Made by a program: the position numbers and the translations under genes
Assembly: GCA_903916735.1 (NCBI GenBank)
Contig: CAIWXX010000024.1
Span: 1 to 64,000, forward strand
Direction of reading: 5' to 3'
DNA: 64,000 bases
Source: an uncultured Acidobacteriota bacterium
Lineage (GTDB): Bacteria; Acidobacteriota; CAIWXX01
Notes under the pieces: generated by a model
The model's input: only the letters and a program-made list of their open reading frames with translations
Databases searched by the model: none
What the model was told of the DNA's origin: nothing
Shown: one piece after another, positions 9,191-17,845 of the stretch
How the letters are laid out: every line of letters starts with the position of its first letter
Numbering within the stretch: the first letter of the stretch is position 1

Positions 9191-9650
9191 ACTCCTGATC
9201 GTTCTTCTCTTGATAGAGATATCCCAAGCCGGTGTAGAGACGAACTGCTGGGACGTTGTCCTTGAAGACGGTCAGCCTGACCTTCGACGCGCCGCGCCAC
9301 TTGGCTGCCAGATGAAGGAATAGCATGAATGTTCTGGCAAGTCCTCGCCCCCGAGCCGCGGGATGAAGGGCGATCCCCAGGCTCGGTATCTCGTAGCCTT
9401 CATCCCAGCCACACAACATTCCGTAGGCCAGGATCGCACTTCCATCGTATGCGACGTAATAAAGATCCCTCCCTGTGTACTCGCATAACTCTCGCGCCTT
9501 CTCAGGTGTGAAAGCATGAGGGTGGAAGAATGAGAGATCTTCTGGATTGTTGATCGTCTGGAAGAACCTCTCGAACTCCTCTGCGAGCTCCGGGCGGAGG
9601 CGGCGGAATTCGATCGGACCTGCCTCTTCTCTCCCACCCTCGCAGATCAC
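9168..9650 (-). CDS. GNAT-family N-acetyltransferase
   Basis: 160 residues from a GTG at 9650, chosen because AGGAGG lies 4 nt upstream. Longer in-frame extension would run into the aminotransferase gene. The acetyl-CoA-binding motif A region reads LGIALHPAARGRGLARTFML, with the R-G-x-G-x-A loop. Motif B covers KVRLTVFKDNVPAVRLYTGLGY. The stop of the preceding aminotransferase gene (9652) abuts this start, so translation is coupled. The pairing of an aminotransferase with an acetyltransferase suggests synthesis of an N-acylated amino sugar such as an N-acetyl dideoxy-aminohexose. This is inference from context. Confidence 0.88.
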   Translation of the reverse strand: MICEGGREEAGPIEFRRLRPELAEEFERFFQTINNPEDLSFFHPHAFTPEKARELCEYTGRDLYYVAYDGSAILAYGMLCGWDEGYEIPSLGIALHPAARGRGLARTFMLFLHLAAKWRGASKVRLTVFKDNVPAVRLYTGLGYLYQEKNDQEYVGFIDL

Positions 9651-9651
9651 A

Positions 9652-10773
9652 CTACCTCCTTTGGGCTCGAATGCGATCCGCGATGAATTCGATGTCCTCT
9701 TCTGGCAAAGTGTTATAGGTCGGAAGATTGAGGCCTCGGGATGCGAGATACTCCGTATGTGGCAGCCGTTCACCGCGTTCCACGGATTGTTGACGAAACG
9801 GTGGCTGCAGATGGAGAGGAAGGAAGAAGGGGCGGGTCTCGATACCCTCTTCAGCCAGAAGGCTCGCAAGCTCGTCCCGGGTTCGACCGAAACTCTTTTC
9901 ATCAACCACGATGCTGAAAAGCCACGGTGCGGCTTCGGCCCATCCGGCATTCGGCTGTAAGCCGATCCCGGAGATTCCTTCGAGTCGCTCCCGGTAGGCA
10001 GAGAAGATCTTACGCCTCTTCGCAAGGATCTGTTCGCGGCGCTCGAGCTGCGCGCACAGAATTGCACTCTGAATATTAGTCATTCGGAAGTTGTATCCGG
10101 TGACTGGAAAATAGTACCTGCGGGCAGGATCCATGCCCTGCCCGCGAAGTGTCCGGAGCCTGAGCTCGAGTTGGGGGTCGGACAGCGTCAGGGCTCCGCC
10201 CTCGCCGCAGGTGAAGATCTTGTTTCCGTAGAAAGAGAACGTCGCCAGTTGCGCGAGTCCGCCGGTAGGTCTCCCACGGTATCGGGCCATATGGGACTCG
10301 GCGGCATCCTCTGCCACCCACAACCCGTGCACACCGGCAAGATAACAGATGGCATCCATGTCGGCAGGGTGGCCGTATAAGTGCACGGCGATGATGCCTT
10401 TGGTTCGCCGCGTGATGGCCGGCTCCAGTTTGCCGGGATCGATGCACCAGGTTTCCGGATCGACATCCACAAATACCGGCTCGGCGCCCACGTATCGGCA
10501 TGCGTTCGCTGTCGCAATGTACGTGAGGGATGGGACAAGAACCTCGTCCCCCGGTCGCACGTCAAGTCCCAGCAACGCCAGGTGCAGCGCGACAGTGCCA
10601 TTGCAGACACCTATGGCGGCGCGAGTTCCACAGAGCTTCGCAAATTCACTCTCAAACCGGCCTATGTAGACTCCCGTCGAGGAGATCCAGGTGCTCCTGA
10701 TGGCGTCGACAACATACTGCTCTTCGTTCCCGCCAAGGTCTGCCGCTGCTACCGGGATTGATCGCTTCGCCAT
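9652..10773 (-). CDS. DegT/DnrJ/EryC1-family sugar aminotransferase (perosamine-synthase-like)
   Basis: 373 residues from ATG at 10773, with AGGGGATC upstream. It is a PLP-dependent fold-type I enzyme that aminates a keto-sugar nucleotide. The catalytic lysine is likely K185 in FYGNKIFTCGEGG. Other signatures are PSLTYIATANACRYVGAEPV, VDVDPETWCID and the PLP-phosphate site AEDAAESHMARYRG. Length and motifs match GDP-perosamine synthases and related 4-aminotransferases. It is followed directly by the GNAT gene, so the product may be acetylated next. The exact sugar (GDP- or UDP-linked) is not determinable from sequence alone. Confidence 0.92.
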   Translation of the reverse strand: MAKRSIPVAAADLGGNEEQYVVDAIRSTWISSTGVYIGRFESEFAKLCGTRAAIGVCNGTVALHLALLGLDVRPGDEVLVPSLTYIATANACRYVGAEPVFVDVDPETWCIDPGKLEPAITRRTKGIIAVHLYGHPADMDAICYLAGVHGLWVAEDAAESHMARYRGRPTGGLAQLATFSFYGNKIFTCGEGGALTLSDPQLELRLRTLRGQGMDPARRYYFPVTGYNFRMTNIQSAILCAQLERREQILAKRRKIFSAYRERLEGISGIGLQPNAGWAEAAPWLFSIVVDEKSFGRTRDELASLLAEEGIETRPFFLPLHLQPPFRQQSVERGERLPHTEYLASRGLNLPTYNTLPEEDIEFIADRIRAQRR

Positions 10774-11586
10774 TTTGTTTGATCCCCTAGCTTTGGGAAT
10801 AAGGATTGAGGACAGAGCGAGTTGTGTGTTCCGCTGCTCCAGTGGCAAGGGCACTGTGCCGCACCCGTCGGATTGGCGAAAACGGCATGATACCCACCGT
10901 GGATCTCCACCTTCCCGCACCATGACATTCGAATGAGAGGATTCCCGCCCGGACCAACTCCTGCTGCTTCTTCTTATCTAAACTCGGGATATATCTTCGC
11001 ATTCGCCTTTCCAAAGAGGGCATCAGAGAATAGGGATAGAATATCTGCCTAGGCAGATCTCTTGTCACATGTTGATGCGAACCCCTGATCCTGCAATACG
11101 GGCACCTCTGCTCCGGGGGACAGAGGTGTTCGCTTGGTTTGTTCTAGAAACACTACAGGCGTAGTAGACCGGGTGTGCGTGTATGGTTATTGACATCCAT
11201 CCTCTGTTCCTGGAGATGGAGGATGAGTGTGTTTGGCCATCGCTTTGCGGTGATCGCTGTTGAAGCATAGGCAAATGTAGGCCTGCGATGAACTCATGTC
11301 AAGGGAAATCGAAGCTCGAACGCCTGTGCCATGCGATTACAGGGAATTGGAATCAGAGGACCCCGGTTGAGGTTTGGGAGAGAGCAATGAGGCAGGCGGG
11401 CATGCGACAGGAACTGCAGAACATCGAGGTGGTATTTGATGGGTTTCAAGATTACTCTGAGCACATCCGGCTGAGACAGCGCCTCGATAAGAAAATCACT
11501 TTCCCGGTTGAACCGCACTCACCAGGAGAGAGGTCCGTTTCATGAACGTGTCCCCGGTTGGAATCGGGGTTCTCCATCCGGCCCCG
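10774..11586. other. Long intergenic region inside the glycan island
   Basis: About 810 bp with only short, mutually overlapping frames. One minus-strand frame (10787-11068) and one plus-strand frame (11288-11545) are open for 80-90 codons but match no family I recognise, and neither has a convincing ribosome site. It may be decayed coding sequence or the promoter region of the aminotransferase gene. A 7-bp inverted pair, CATCCTC/GAGGATG, lies near 11200-11225. Confidence 0.45.
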
Positions 11587-12462
11587 TTATTTTTCGAACA
11601 TCAAACAGCATACACCTGTTCCGGGCATCTCATCCCATGCCGCGAATTCTCGAAAATTGTCTGCGATCTCCCTCGGATCGTTCACTGTGCAATCGAGTCC
11701 CTCTCGCATCCATCTCTCCTCGTATCGTGAATACCGCCCGGGTGATTTTTCGCCGAACCACCGAATCCCGCGAGGTTCGCGGGCTATCACATCACCCAGG
11801 CGCCGTTGTATGGCCTTCGCATCGTAGTGGCGTTGAAAAAAGAACCGGCCTGATGCATCCGGGATACTGACGGTACCGTAATAGGGCCGGTCCCGGTATT
11901 CGACCCAATACCTGCGATCTACCGGTACGGTCAGAATCAGCCGGCCCCCGACGTTGAGGGCTCCAAACATGAGTTTCAGTGCCTGCTGATCGTCAGTTGC
12001 CCCTGAGATATGCTCGATCACGGAAATGGACCAGATGCAGTCATATGCCATGCCGTGTTGTTCAAGGAAATCAACGCCGGCGCATTGCGTTCGGATATTG
12101 GTGATTCGATTTTTCTGAATAAGAGAGGCTGTTTCAGTGATGTCCTCTCGGTCCGGGTTCAGCATCAGGATCGAAGCCGACGAGTATCTTTGGGCAACGA
12201 AGAGGCTGAAAAGTCTCGGTGAGCTGATGTCAAGACACTTCGCCGGCGCGTGGGGGAGGAAGGAGAGCACGCAGGGGAACTCGAAGTACCGCACGATGGA
12301 AACCGGATTGAGCAGATAGTTCAGACCGGCCCAATGGCCCCTCAACAGAAGCCCGAGCCCGAGCGTTCGGCCGAATTGATCGAACTCGATGCCCGGGATT
12401 CCCCTGGCACGTGCATAGGAAGCAGCTCTGAACGCCCGGATTGCCCTTGTAATGTGTTTCAT
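11587..12462 (-). CDS. Class I SAM-dependent methyltransferase
   Basis: 291 residues from ATG at 12462; a GTG at 12480 is an alternative, and neither has a strong ribosome site. The Rossmann methyltransferase core appears as motif I KCLDISSPRLFSLFVAQ (less canonical than the usual DxGxGxG), a post-motif acidic loop SILMLNPDREDI, motif IV YDCIWSISVIEHI and motif VI GGRLILTVPVDRRYW. The N-terminal 60 residues are basic and hydrophobic and may contact membrane or lipid-linked substrate. It lies between the radical SAM gene and the aminotransferase, so a role in methylating the glycan is likely. Confidence 0.8.
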   Translation of the reverse strand: MKHITRAIRAFRAASYARARGIPGIEFDQFGRTLGLGLLLRGHWAGLNYLLNPVSIVRYFEFPCVLSFLPHAPAKCLDISSPRLFSLFVAQRYSSASILMLNPDREDITETASLIQKNRITNIRTQCAGVDFLEQHGMAYDCIWSISVIEHISGATDDQQALKLMFGALNVGGRLILTVPVDRRYWVEYRDRPYYGTVSIPDASGRFFFQRHYDAKAIQRRLGDVIAREPRGIRWFGEKSPGRYSRYEERWMREGLDCTVNDPREIADNFREFAAWDEMPGTGVCCLMFEK

Positions 12463-12522
12463 GAGTACTCGTTTTCTCACCGCCAGCGATCATGCATTCA
12501 GATCGGGGCCTCTACACGATTG

Positions 12523-13935
12523 TCAGAGTTCAACCGAACCCTTCCAGCAGCCGGTCCGCTTTCTCGTCTCGACGCACAGCCGCTTCATCGCGCGGCCCGC
12601 ATACCGGCGAAGGTAGATGAACAACGAACCATATAGTCCATAACGTGCAACGAGTCTCACAATGCGGCCCAGGTGGGATAAGTGAAAATAGTTATGAGTC
12701 TCGAGATTCGCCATCAACCAGGCTTTAATCCGATCTTGCTTCGGGAAGTCGGCTGAAACGGCCACCGGGTCGCTGAAGCGAACCTGTGGATCGATGAGAG
12801 TCGAAAAGTTGCGGATGTCGCCGATTGTTCCGTGCTCGATATACCATCTGTGGATCCCGGTTCCCGGCCAGGGAATGCACATATTCCAGAAGATGTAATC
12901 CGGTTTGATCTGCCGGGCCAGTTGCATGGAAGCCCGATGGCGTTCAAGGGTGTCTCCAGGAAGGCCGATCACGAAACAGAGGCCGAGTGCCAGGCGGTAT
13001 TTGTGGATCATTTCCGCGGCATAGCGGATGTCCTGGAGCGACTCCCCTTTGTTTATTGCGTCGAAGACCTCGGGATGACCGGTCTCCACACCGAGACAGA
13101 TATTCGAGCCGCCCGCCTTGACATAAAGCTGCAGCATCTCCTCGTCGAGCAAGTTGGCACGCATATTGTCCACCCAGATCGTGCCGCCGATTTTACGCTC
13201 GGCGAACCCCCTGAGAAACCGTTTGAATCGCTCCCGGTCGTATGTCGGACAATCATCCGTGATGCAGACGGTCTCGATGGAAGGCCAGCGATCTTTTGCC
13301 TCGCAGATCTGCTCGAGACAAACGTCAATGTCGCGAGCTCGGATCGTCCTTGAACTCACTTGATGGACCGAGCAGAACGTGCAGCCATAGGGACAACCGC
13401 GGCTGAGCTGTATCTGATAGACTTTGAGATGTGGATTACCTGCCGCGGCATCGAGATTGATCTTCGGGATTTCCCCGGCTAAAGGCGATGGTGCCTGGAT
13501 GAAGACCGACCTCTTCCCCCGAGTCGCGTTGTTCACGAGTTCCAGGATCACGTCCTCGGCTTCGCCTCGCACGATATAACTCACCCGTGGATCCTGACGG
13601 AAATCCTCGGGAAAAACGGCGAAGTGGGGTCCACCCAGGATGAGGGGTGCCTGAGTGCACGCGGAGATCCGCTCGACCAATTTCAAACATTCATCGTAGA
13701 AGTAGGTAAAGACGGTCACTCCGACCACATCCGGCTGGAAATCAGTGATGACCTCTTCAACTTCGGGTGCCCGCACCTCTCTCCCCATTCCTCTGAGAAA
13801 GGCGTAATCCACGATTCTCACGGTGTGGCCCCCCTCTTCAAGTATCTGGGCCAGCAGGCTCAATCCCATGTGGAGCCGATCTGTGACGATCCCGTCCTGT
13901 TTGACCGGGTTCATCAGCAGGACGTTCTTCATCAA
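12523..13935 (-). CDS. B12-binding-domain radical SAM protein
   Basis: 470 residues. Residues 1-150 form a cobalamin-binding-like Rossmann domain (VLLMNPVKQDGIVTDRLHMG at the start, LGGPHFAVFPEDF later). The radical SAM core follows, with the iron-sulfur motif CPYGCTFC near residue 191 (C-x3-C-x2-C). The later LGVETGHPEVFDAINKG and FVIGLPGDTLERHRASMQLA stretches are typical of this class. These enzymes methylate or rearrange unactivated carbons. Residues after 400 are basic, with a hydrophobic amphipathic segment (YGLYGSLFIYLRRYAGRAMK). It lies 34 bp from wzt and next to a methyltransferase, so it may modify a sugar or lipid in this cluster. Confidence 0.9.
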   Translation of the reverse strand: MMKNVLLMNPVKQDGIVTDRLHMGLSLLAQILEEGGHTVRIVDYAFLRGMGREVRAPEVEEVITDFQPDVVGVTVFTYFYDECLKLVERISACTQAPLILGGPHFAVFPEDFRQDPRVSYIVRGEAEDVILELVNNATRGKRSVFIQAPSPLAGEIPKINLDAAAGNPHLKVYQIQLSRGCPYGCTFCSVHQVSSRTIRARDIDVCLEQICEAKDRWPSIETVCITDDCPTYDRERFKRFLRGFAERKIGGTIWVDNMRANLLDEEMLQLYVKAGGSNICLGVETGHPEVFDAINKGESLQDIRYAAEMIHKYRLALGLCFVIGLPGDTLERHRASMQLARQIKPDYIFWNMCIPWPGTGIHRWYIEHGTIGDIRNFSTLIDPQVRFSDPVAVSADFPKQDRIKAWLMANLETHNYFHLSHLGRIVRLVARYGLYGSLFIYLRRYAGRAMKRLCVETRKRTGCWKGSVEL

Positions 13936-13969
13936 GGGTGCCCTTGTATTGCCCGCACGGAATGCGTTT

Positions 13970-15265
13970 TCATTTCACTCGTTTTCTCGTCCATGCGAGA
14001 TCGGGACAGATCACACCCGCCCACCGCTCCCCAAAACGCCCACTGACACCCCCGGTTTGCTCGACACACAGACGGAGGCAGTCTTCGACGAGGAACAAGA
14101 CCCGGACAAATGGGATATCGGCCCAGAGGTTGAGGATATGGTAGTCCCCTTCGTTGAGAAAGTTGCCTTCGATGCGGCATCGACTGACGTAGACCCCGGG
14201 ATCGAGCGGGTCCGACTCGGTGGAGCATCCTTCCATGTCGGCTGTGGTGAAAACAATAACACCATCGCTCGTCGACAACCTGAATCCAATCCGGAAATTA
14301 CGGATGGGGCGGAAGATTTCGTACTCAATCTCCACACTGAAGGGAAGCTTGATATCCAACTTAGCCCCGACCTCACCGCTGGGGCCCAGGATCCGGATCG
14401 CCCGAAGCCGTGCATTCTCGCCTCCTGGGGCGCTCTTGGGATCCTCCCAGATCCGCACCGCTGTCTCTTCCTGCTTGCCGATCAGATAGTCTCTAATCAC
14501 CGTCTCCGGTGGTCCAATCTCCTTCACCTTGCCCTCATCAATCCAAAGGGTTTGCGAGCAGAGCTGCCGGATCGCACTCATGTTGTGACTCACGAGCAGA
14601 ACCGTACGCCCACACTTCGCGACCTCTCCCATCTTCCCCAAACACTTCTTCTGAAAAGCAGCATCGCCTACAGCCAACACTTCGTCGATGAGGAGTATCT
14701 CCTGTTCCAGATGTGCTGCAACGGCAAACGCCAGGCGGAGATACATTCCCGTTGAGTAATGCTTCACGGTCGTGTCCAGGAATTTCTCGACCTCTGCAAA
14801 GGAGACGATCTCGTCGAACTTTGCGATGATCTCCGCTTTCTTCATGCCGAGTATGGCGCCGTTGAGGAAGATGTTTTCTCGCCCGGTCAGTTCCGGGTGG
14901 AATCCCGTGCCGACCTCGAGTAAGCTGCCCACTCGGCCCTGAATTTCTGCCCGGCCTGAAGTGGGCTCGGTGATGCGTGAGAGTATCTTGAGCAACGTGC
15001 TTTTTCCGGCCCCATTTCGGCCGATGATCCCGACGACCTCTCCGACACGGATTTCGAAAGAAACGTCATTCAGTGCCCAAATCGTACTGTCCAGGGATCT
15101 TTCGATGGGACGAAGGGATAATGGCTCTGTACGTCTCTTTCTCAGCCTGCTGAGAGGACGTGCGATGGCTCCTGCAAGCGAATCTCGAAGTGTCCGGTAC
15201 CTGTGCAACTCTCCGAGTCGGTACATCTTCGAAAGATGCTGGACTTGGATGGCTATGTTGTCCAT
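13970..15265 (-). CDS. wzt: Polysaccharide ABC exporter, ATPase subunit with C-terminal carbohydrate-binding domain (Wzt)
   Basis: 431 residues. Residues 1-245 form the ATPase: Walker A GRNGAGKST (82-90), ABC signature HYSTGM, Walker B ILLIDEVLAVGD and the H-loop LLVSHNM. Residues 280-420 fit the Wzt C-terminal immunoglobulin-like domain that reads the capped end of O-antigen, as in E. coli O8/O9a. A terminal modification, such as a methyl group, is the usual export signal in such systems, and a methyltransferase is encoded 1.5 kb downstream on the same strand. The partner permease, wzm, lies about 6 kb away on the opposite strand. Confidence 0.94.
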   Translation of the reverse strand: MDNIAIQVQHLSKMYRLGELHRYRTLRDSLAGAIARPLSRLRKRRTEPLSLRPIERSLDSTIWALNDVSFEIRVGEVVGIIGRNGAGKSTLLKILSRITEPTSGRAEIQGRVGSLLEVGTGFHPELTGRENIFLNGAILGMKKAEIIAKFDEIVSFAEVEKFLDTTVKHYSTGMYLRLAFAVAAHLEQEILLIDEVLAVGDAAFQKKCLGKMGEVAKCGRTVLLVSHNMSAIRQLCSQTLWIDEGKVKEIGPPETVIRDYLIGKQEETAVRIWEDPKSAPGGENARLRAIRILGPSGEVGAKLDIKLPFSVEIEYEIFRPIRNFRIGFRLSTSDGVIVFTTADMEGCSTESDPLDPGVYVSRCRIEGNFLNEGDYHILNLWADIPFVRVLFLVEDCLRLCVEQTGGVSGRFGERWAGVICPDLAWTRKRVK

Positions 15266-15863
15266 CTTACTGGAACAACCCTCGGCGCGGTCCGCGATTT
15301 AGATGACCGTCCGCCTCGCCATCAGGGAGTGATGTCGGTCCTCTCCGATCCATGAACCCATCCTTCCAGATTAGAGCAAGTCCGTGAGTGACCATGCTTC
15401 TGATTGAAGCACTCCTGTCCGATCATGGAAAGAAGGACCATGGCACGAGAAGAAACGAGAAGGGTCAATCACCGTTTCTACGAATTGCCTCCCCGATCCT
15501 AAACGATTCTCTCGAACGTTCTGTTTGCCAGGAAAGAGGATTTCAGCTGGTTGCACGAACTAAATTTGTCACGAACCTGCATCGAAGTCAACGAAAATGG
15601 GCAATTGGGCGGAGTGGTCATGAGAAGACCGGGAGGGTCAATCCCAGAGCTAGGGACATGCTTCGCCAGACCCCCGCTTCATTTGAAGCAGGTCGGGTCG
15701 AAGGGACGGAGTGCTGATGGACAACACATGCTTTTTGAGTGTGATGCAGATCGAGCCGATGTGAATTTTTATGCCGAGATCCTCCGGAGCGAAATGAGGG
15801 GGGAGTTAATATGAGTCAGTTTGATGTGACACAATTGAATGTATGCAGTGCGCCTGATCGGGG
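15266..15863. other. Intergenic region between divergent wzt and truncated fcl
   Basis: About 600 bp. It must carry the promoter for the wzt-side operon (minus strand). The plus-strand frame ending at 15814 reads ADVNFYAEILRSEMRGELI at its end, which looks weakly protein-like, but I recognise no family and see no start. It could be the decayed tail of a neighbouring sugar gene. Confidence 0.4.
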
Positions 15864-16223
15864 ATGGGGCTCAACATGAGCGATCAGTTGATTTCATTAC
15901 AGTCGCGAGTGTACATCGCAGGTCATCGTGGTCTTGTCGGATCTGCGATCCTCCGCCGTTTGGAGGCAGAGGGATTCAAGAATGTCCTGACACCGACACG
16001 GGATCAGCTTGACCTCCGTAATCAGGCAGCCGTGAACTACTGGTTCCGAGCCAATCGCCCTGAGTATGTCTTTCTCGTTGCCGGGACGGTGGGGGGCATA
16101 TGGGCCAACTCAACACGCCCTGCAGAATTCATCTATGACAACATGATGATTCGCGCCACTGGGATTCATGCCGCCTATTTGTATCACGTCAAGCGACTCC
16201 TCTATCTGGGGTGCACGTCATAG
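15864..16223 (+). pseudogene. fcl: Truncated GDP-L-fucose synthase
   Basis: The N-terminal 119 residues match the Fcl/WcaG family: the Rossmann motif VYIAGHRGLVGSAILRRLEA, then LDLRNQAAVNYWF, FLVAGTVGGIWANSTRPAEF and YDNMMI. Family members are about 310-320 residues. Here the frame stops right after RLLYLGCTS, where LLYLGSSCIYP is expected, so the catalytic Ser-Tyr-Lys residues and substrate domain are missing. No continuation was found downstream. The break falls just before the DUF6788 gene and its promoter, so an insertion or deletion probably removed the rest. ATG at 15876 is an alternative start. Confidence 0.87.
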
Positions 16224-16247
16224 GAATTGGAGGGCGCATTTATGGGT

Positions 16248-16276
16248 TTGATTTTGTCTTGTCTTACGGCTATAAT
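16248..16276 (+). promoter_or_regulatory. Sigma-70 promoter upstream of the DUF6788 gene
   Basis: TTGATT (16248-16253), a 17-bp spacer and a perfect TATAAT (16271-16276). The -10 element sits inside a perfect palindrome, GGCTATAATAGCC, which could be an operator. AAGGAGG (16283-16289) precedes the ATG at 16294 by 4 nt. Confidence 0.75.
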
Positions 16277-16293
16277 AGCCGCAAGGAGGAATA

Positions 16294-16731
16294 ATGGCAC
16301 GCATCACCGACATACCACCCAATGTAAGCGAGCTCGCGGCGGATCTGGCTCGGCACCACCCAATGCGCCGGGGGTCGCTGTCCGAGAGATACGTCAAGTG
16401 CAGCAAGCCTGGTTGCGGCTGCGCCAGCAGCGCAGAAAACCGGCATGGGCCATATTACAGCCTCACACGGGGTATCGATGGGCAGACAAAGTCCCGGTTT
16501 CTTACAGCAGAGCAAGCTGCAGTCGTCCGAGAACAAATACAGGAAGGTCAGGTGTTTAGGAAGCTGCTTGAGGAGTATTGGATGGCATGCGAAGGATGGG
16601 CCGACGCGTGCATCGAAACTCCCAAGGGCGCGGTGGATGCCGAAAAAAAACCGTCATCTCCACGGCGTTCCACCAGAAGGAGATCACCGCTGAAGTCGAA
16701 GACATTTGGCTTGACAAACATGCGGCCATAG
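16294..16731 (+). CDS. DUF6788-like protein (small cysteine-containing protein of unknown function)
   Basis: 145 residues with a strong ribosome site and promoter. The core reads RRGSLSERYVKCSKPGCGCA, then ENRHGPYYSLTRGIDGQTKS. The C-x4-C-x-C cysteines and the HGPYYSLTR motif fit a family I know as DUF6788, whose function is unknown. The tail is very basic (RRSTRRRSPLKSK). An 8-A run (16643-16650) lies in the tail, and the +1 frame continues with plausible residues (KEITAEVEDIW), so a frameshift there cannot be excluded. A second, broken relative follows, suggesting a small mobile or duplicated unit inserted in the glycan region. Confidence 0.7.
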   Translation: MARITDIPPNVSELAADLARHHPMRRGSLSERYVKCSKPGCGCASSAENRHGPYYSLTRGIDGQTKSRFLTAEQAAVVREQIQEGQVFRKLLEEYWMACEGWADACIETPKGAVDAEKKPSSPRRSTRRRSPLKSKTFGLTNMRP

Positions 16732-16818
16732 TATGGCATATATATGCTATATATGGAAGGGAAAAGATCGCGAAAAGAGCGGAAATCCGCGATGATTCAC
16801 CGTCGAAAGGAGTCAAGG

Positions 16819-17118
16819 ATGAGCGAAGAGAGGCTGAGACAGATCGAGCGGAAAATCGATTGGATCAAGGAGGCTCTCTTGAAGACCGGCCCGCTGACGT
16901 GCCAGTACAAGGACCCCAGGGCGAAAAGCGGCCCCTACTGACAGATCAGCTACACCCGCAACATGAGGAGCAAAACCGACTATGCAAGACCCGATTGCGT
17001 GGCGGAGCTCCGAAAGGAAATCGCAGCCTACAAGCGGTTCAAGAAATTGATGGACGAGTGGGTCGACTTCGGCATCGAGGCGTCAAAGTTGCGCATGAAA
17101 GTGTCGCATGGAGGTTGA
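16819..17118 (+). pseudogene. Second DUF6788-like gene, interrupted by an in-frame TGA
   Basis: From ATG at 16819, with AAAGGAG 6 nt upstream, the frame reads MSEERLRQIERKIDWIKEAL and later KDPRAKSGPY, then TGA (16939-16941). After it the same frame continues QISYTRNMRSKTDYARPD and KRFKKLMDEWVDFGIEASKL to a stop at 17116. The family has GPYWQxSYT at this point, so the TGA most likely replaces a TGG tryptophan codon. No SECIS-like hairpin follows and a selenocysteine here would be unprecedented. It is read as a nonsense-mutated gene of about 99 codons. Confidence 0.72.
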
Positions 17119-17233
17119 CGAAAAGACGGGCTCAGGGTGGAAGAGAACTCGGTACTCTCAAGGTATTACAAAAAACGGAAAATTAAGCGGGCGAAGGCTT
17201 GACAAGCGTCACGTGATAGTTTGCAAATACGCT

Positions 17234-17515
17234 GTGATAAAAACGTTTGTCGCCAAGCATACGCAGGAACTATACGAAACAGGAAAGTCGAAACGGTTTC
17301 CACCGGAGATTCCAAAAAGAGCGGCGATGAGATTGGAATACCTCGATTTGGCGACTGGGTTGGACGACTTGAGGGTTCCGCCCAGCAACCGCCTGCATGA
17401 GTTGGAGCGGGGTCGTAAAGGGCAATATTCCATCTCCGTCAACGATCAATGGCGTATTTGCTTTCGTTTCATTGATGGCGATGCCTACGACGTTGAACTC
17501 ACAGATTATTGCTGA
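17234..17515 (+). CDS. higB: HigB-type (RelE superfamily) toxin
   Basis: 93 residues from GTG at 17234. The pattern is that of the HigB family: VIKTFVAKHTQELYETGKSK, then FPPEIPKRAAMRLEYLDLAT, RVPPSNRLHELERGRKGQYS and SVNDQWRICFRF, with DAYDVELTDY at the end. These are ribosome-dependent mRNA endonucleases whose basic and aromatic residues in the last third do the cutting. The frame is intact. It is followed after 12 nt by a HigA-like antitoxin gene that is frameshifted. No strong Shine-Dalgarno sequence precedes the GTG. Confidence 0.87.
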   Translation: MIKTFVAKHTQELYETGKSKRFPPEIPKRAAMRLEYLDLATGLDDLRVPPSNRLHELERGRKGQYSISVNDQWRICFRFIDGDAYDVELTDYC

Positions 17516-17527
17516 AAGCGGGTAAAA

Positions 17528-17845
17528 ATGAGCATTCCAAATACAAGAGGAAGAAAAGTCCGCCCGATTCATCCTGGTGAGATGCTACGTGAAGATTTTC
17601 TGCCGGATTATGGGCTTACCGTTTCTAGTTTGCCAAAGGCATAGGGGTTTCACGCCAGACGGTAAACGAGTTGATCCGGGAACTTCGGAGGGTGAGCCTG
17701 GGAAATGGCGCTGCGGCTTTCGTGGTTGTTTGGAAACACCCCGGAGTTCTGGTTGAATGCGCAGCGTGCTGTCGATCTTTGGGATGCTTCACATGGCATC
17801 AAGAAGGAGATTGATCGTATTTTTCAGTTGAATGCCGTGAGCTGA
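17528..17845 (+). pseudogene. higA: HigA-type antitoxin with two compensating frameshifts
   Basis: The first frame reads RKVRPIHPGEMLREDFLPDY and GLTVSSL, then hits TAG (17642-17644). The next frame gives AKGIGVSRQTVNELIRE, the helix-turn-helix. After about 17702 a third frame gives EMALRLSWLFGNTPEFWLNA and then QRAVDLWDASHGIKKEIDRI. Joined, this is a complete HigA/XRE antitoxin of roughly 105 residues. A 1-nt loss near 17632 and a 1-nt gain near 17702 explain the breaks. As read, no full antitoxin can be made. Sequencing or assembly error is the main alternative. Confidence 0.8.

Noticed and set aside
10787-11068. 93-codon minus-strand frame upstream of the aminotransferase as a gene
   Set aside because: It overlaps the chosen 5' region of the aminotransferase and has no recognised family.
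16939-16941. In-frame TGA as a second selenocysteine codon in the DUF6788-like gene
   Set aside because: It falls at a tryptophan position, and no hairpin follows within 40 nt. A nonsense change is simpler.
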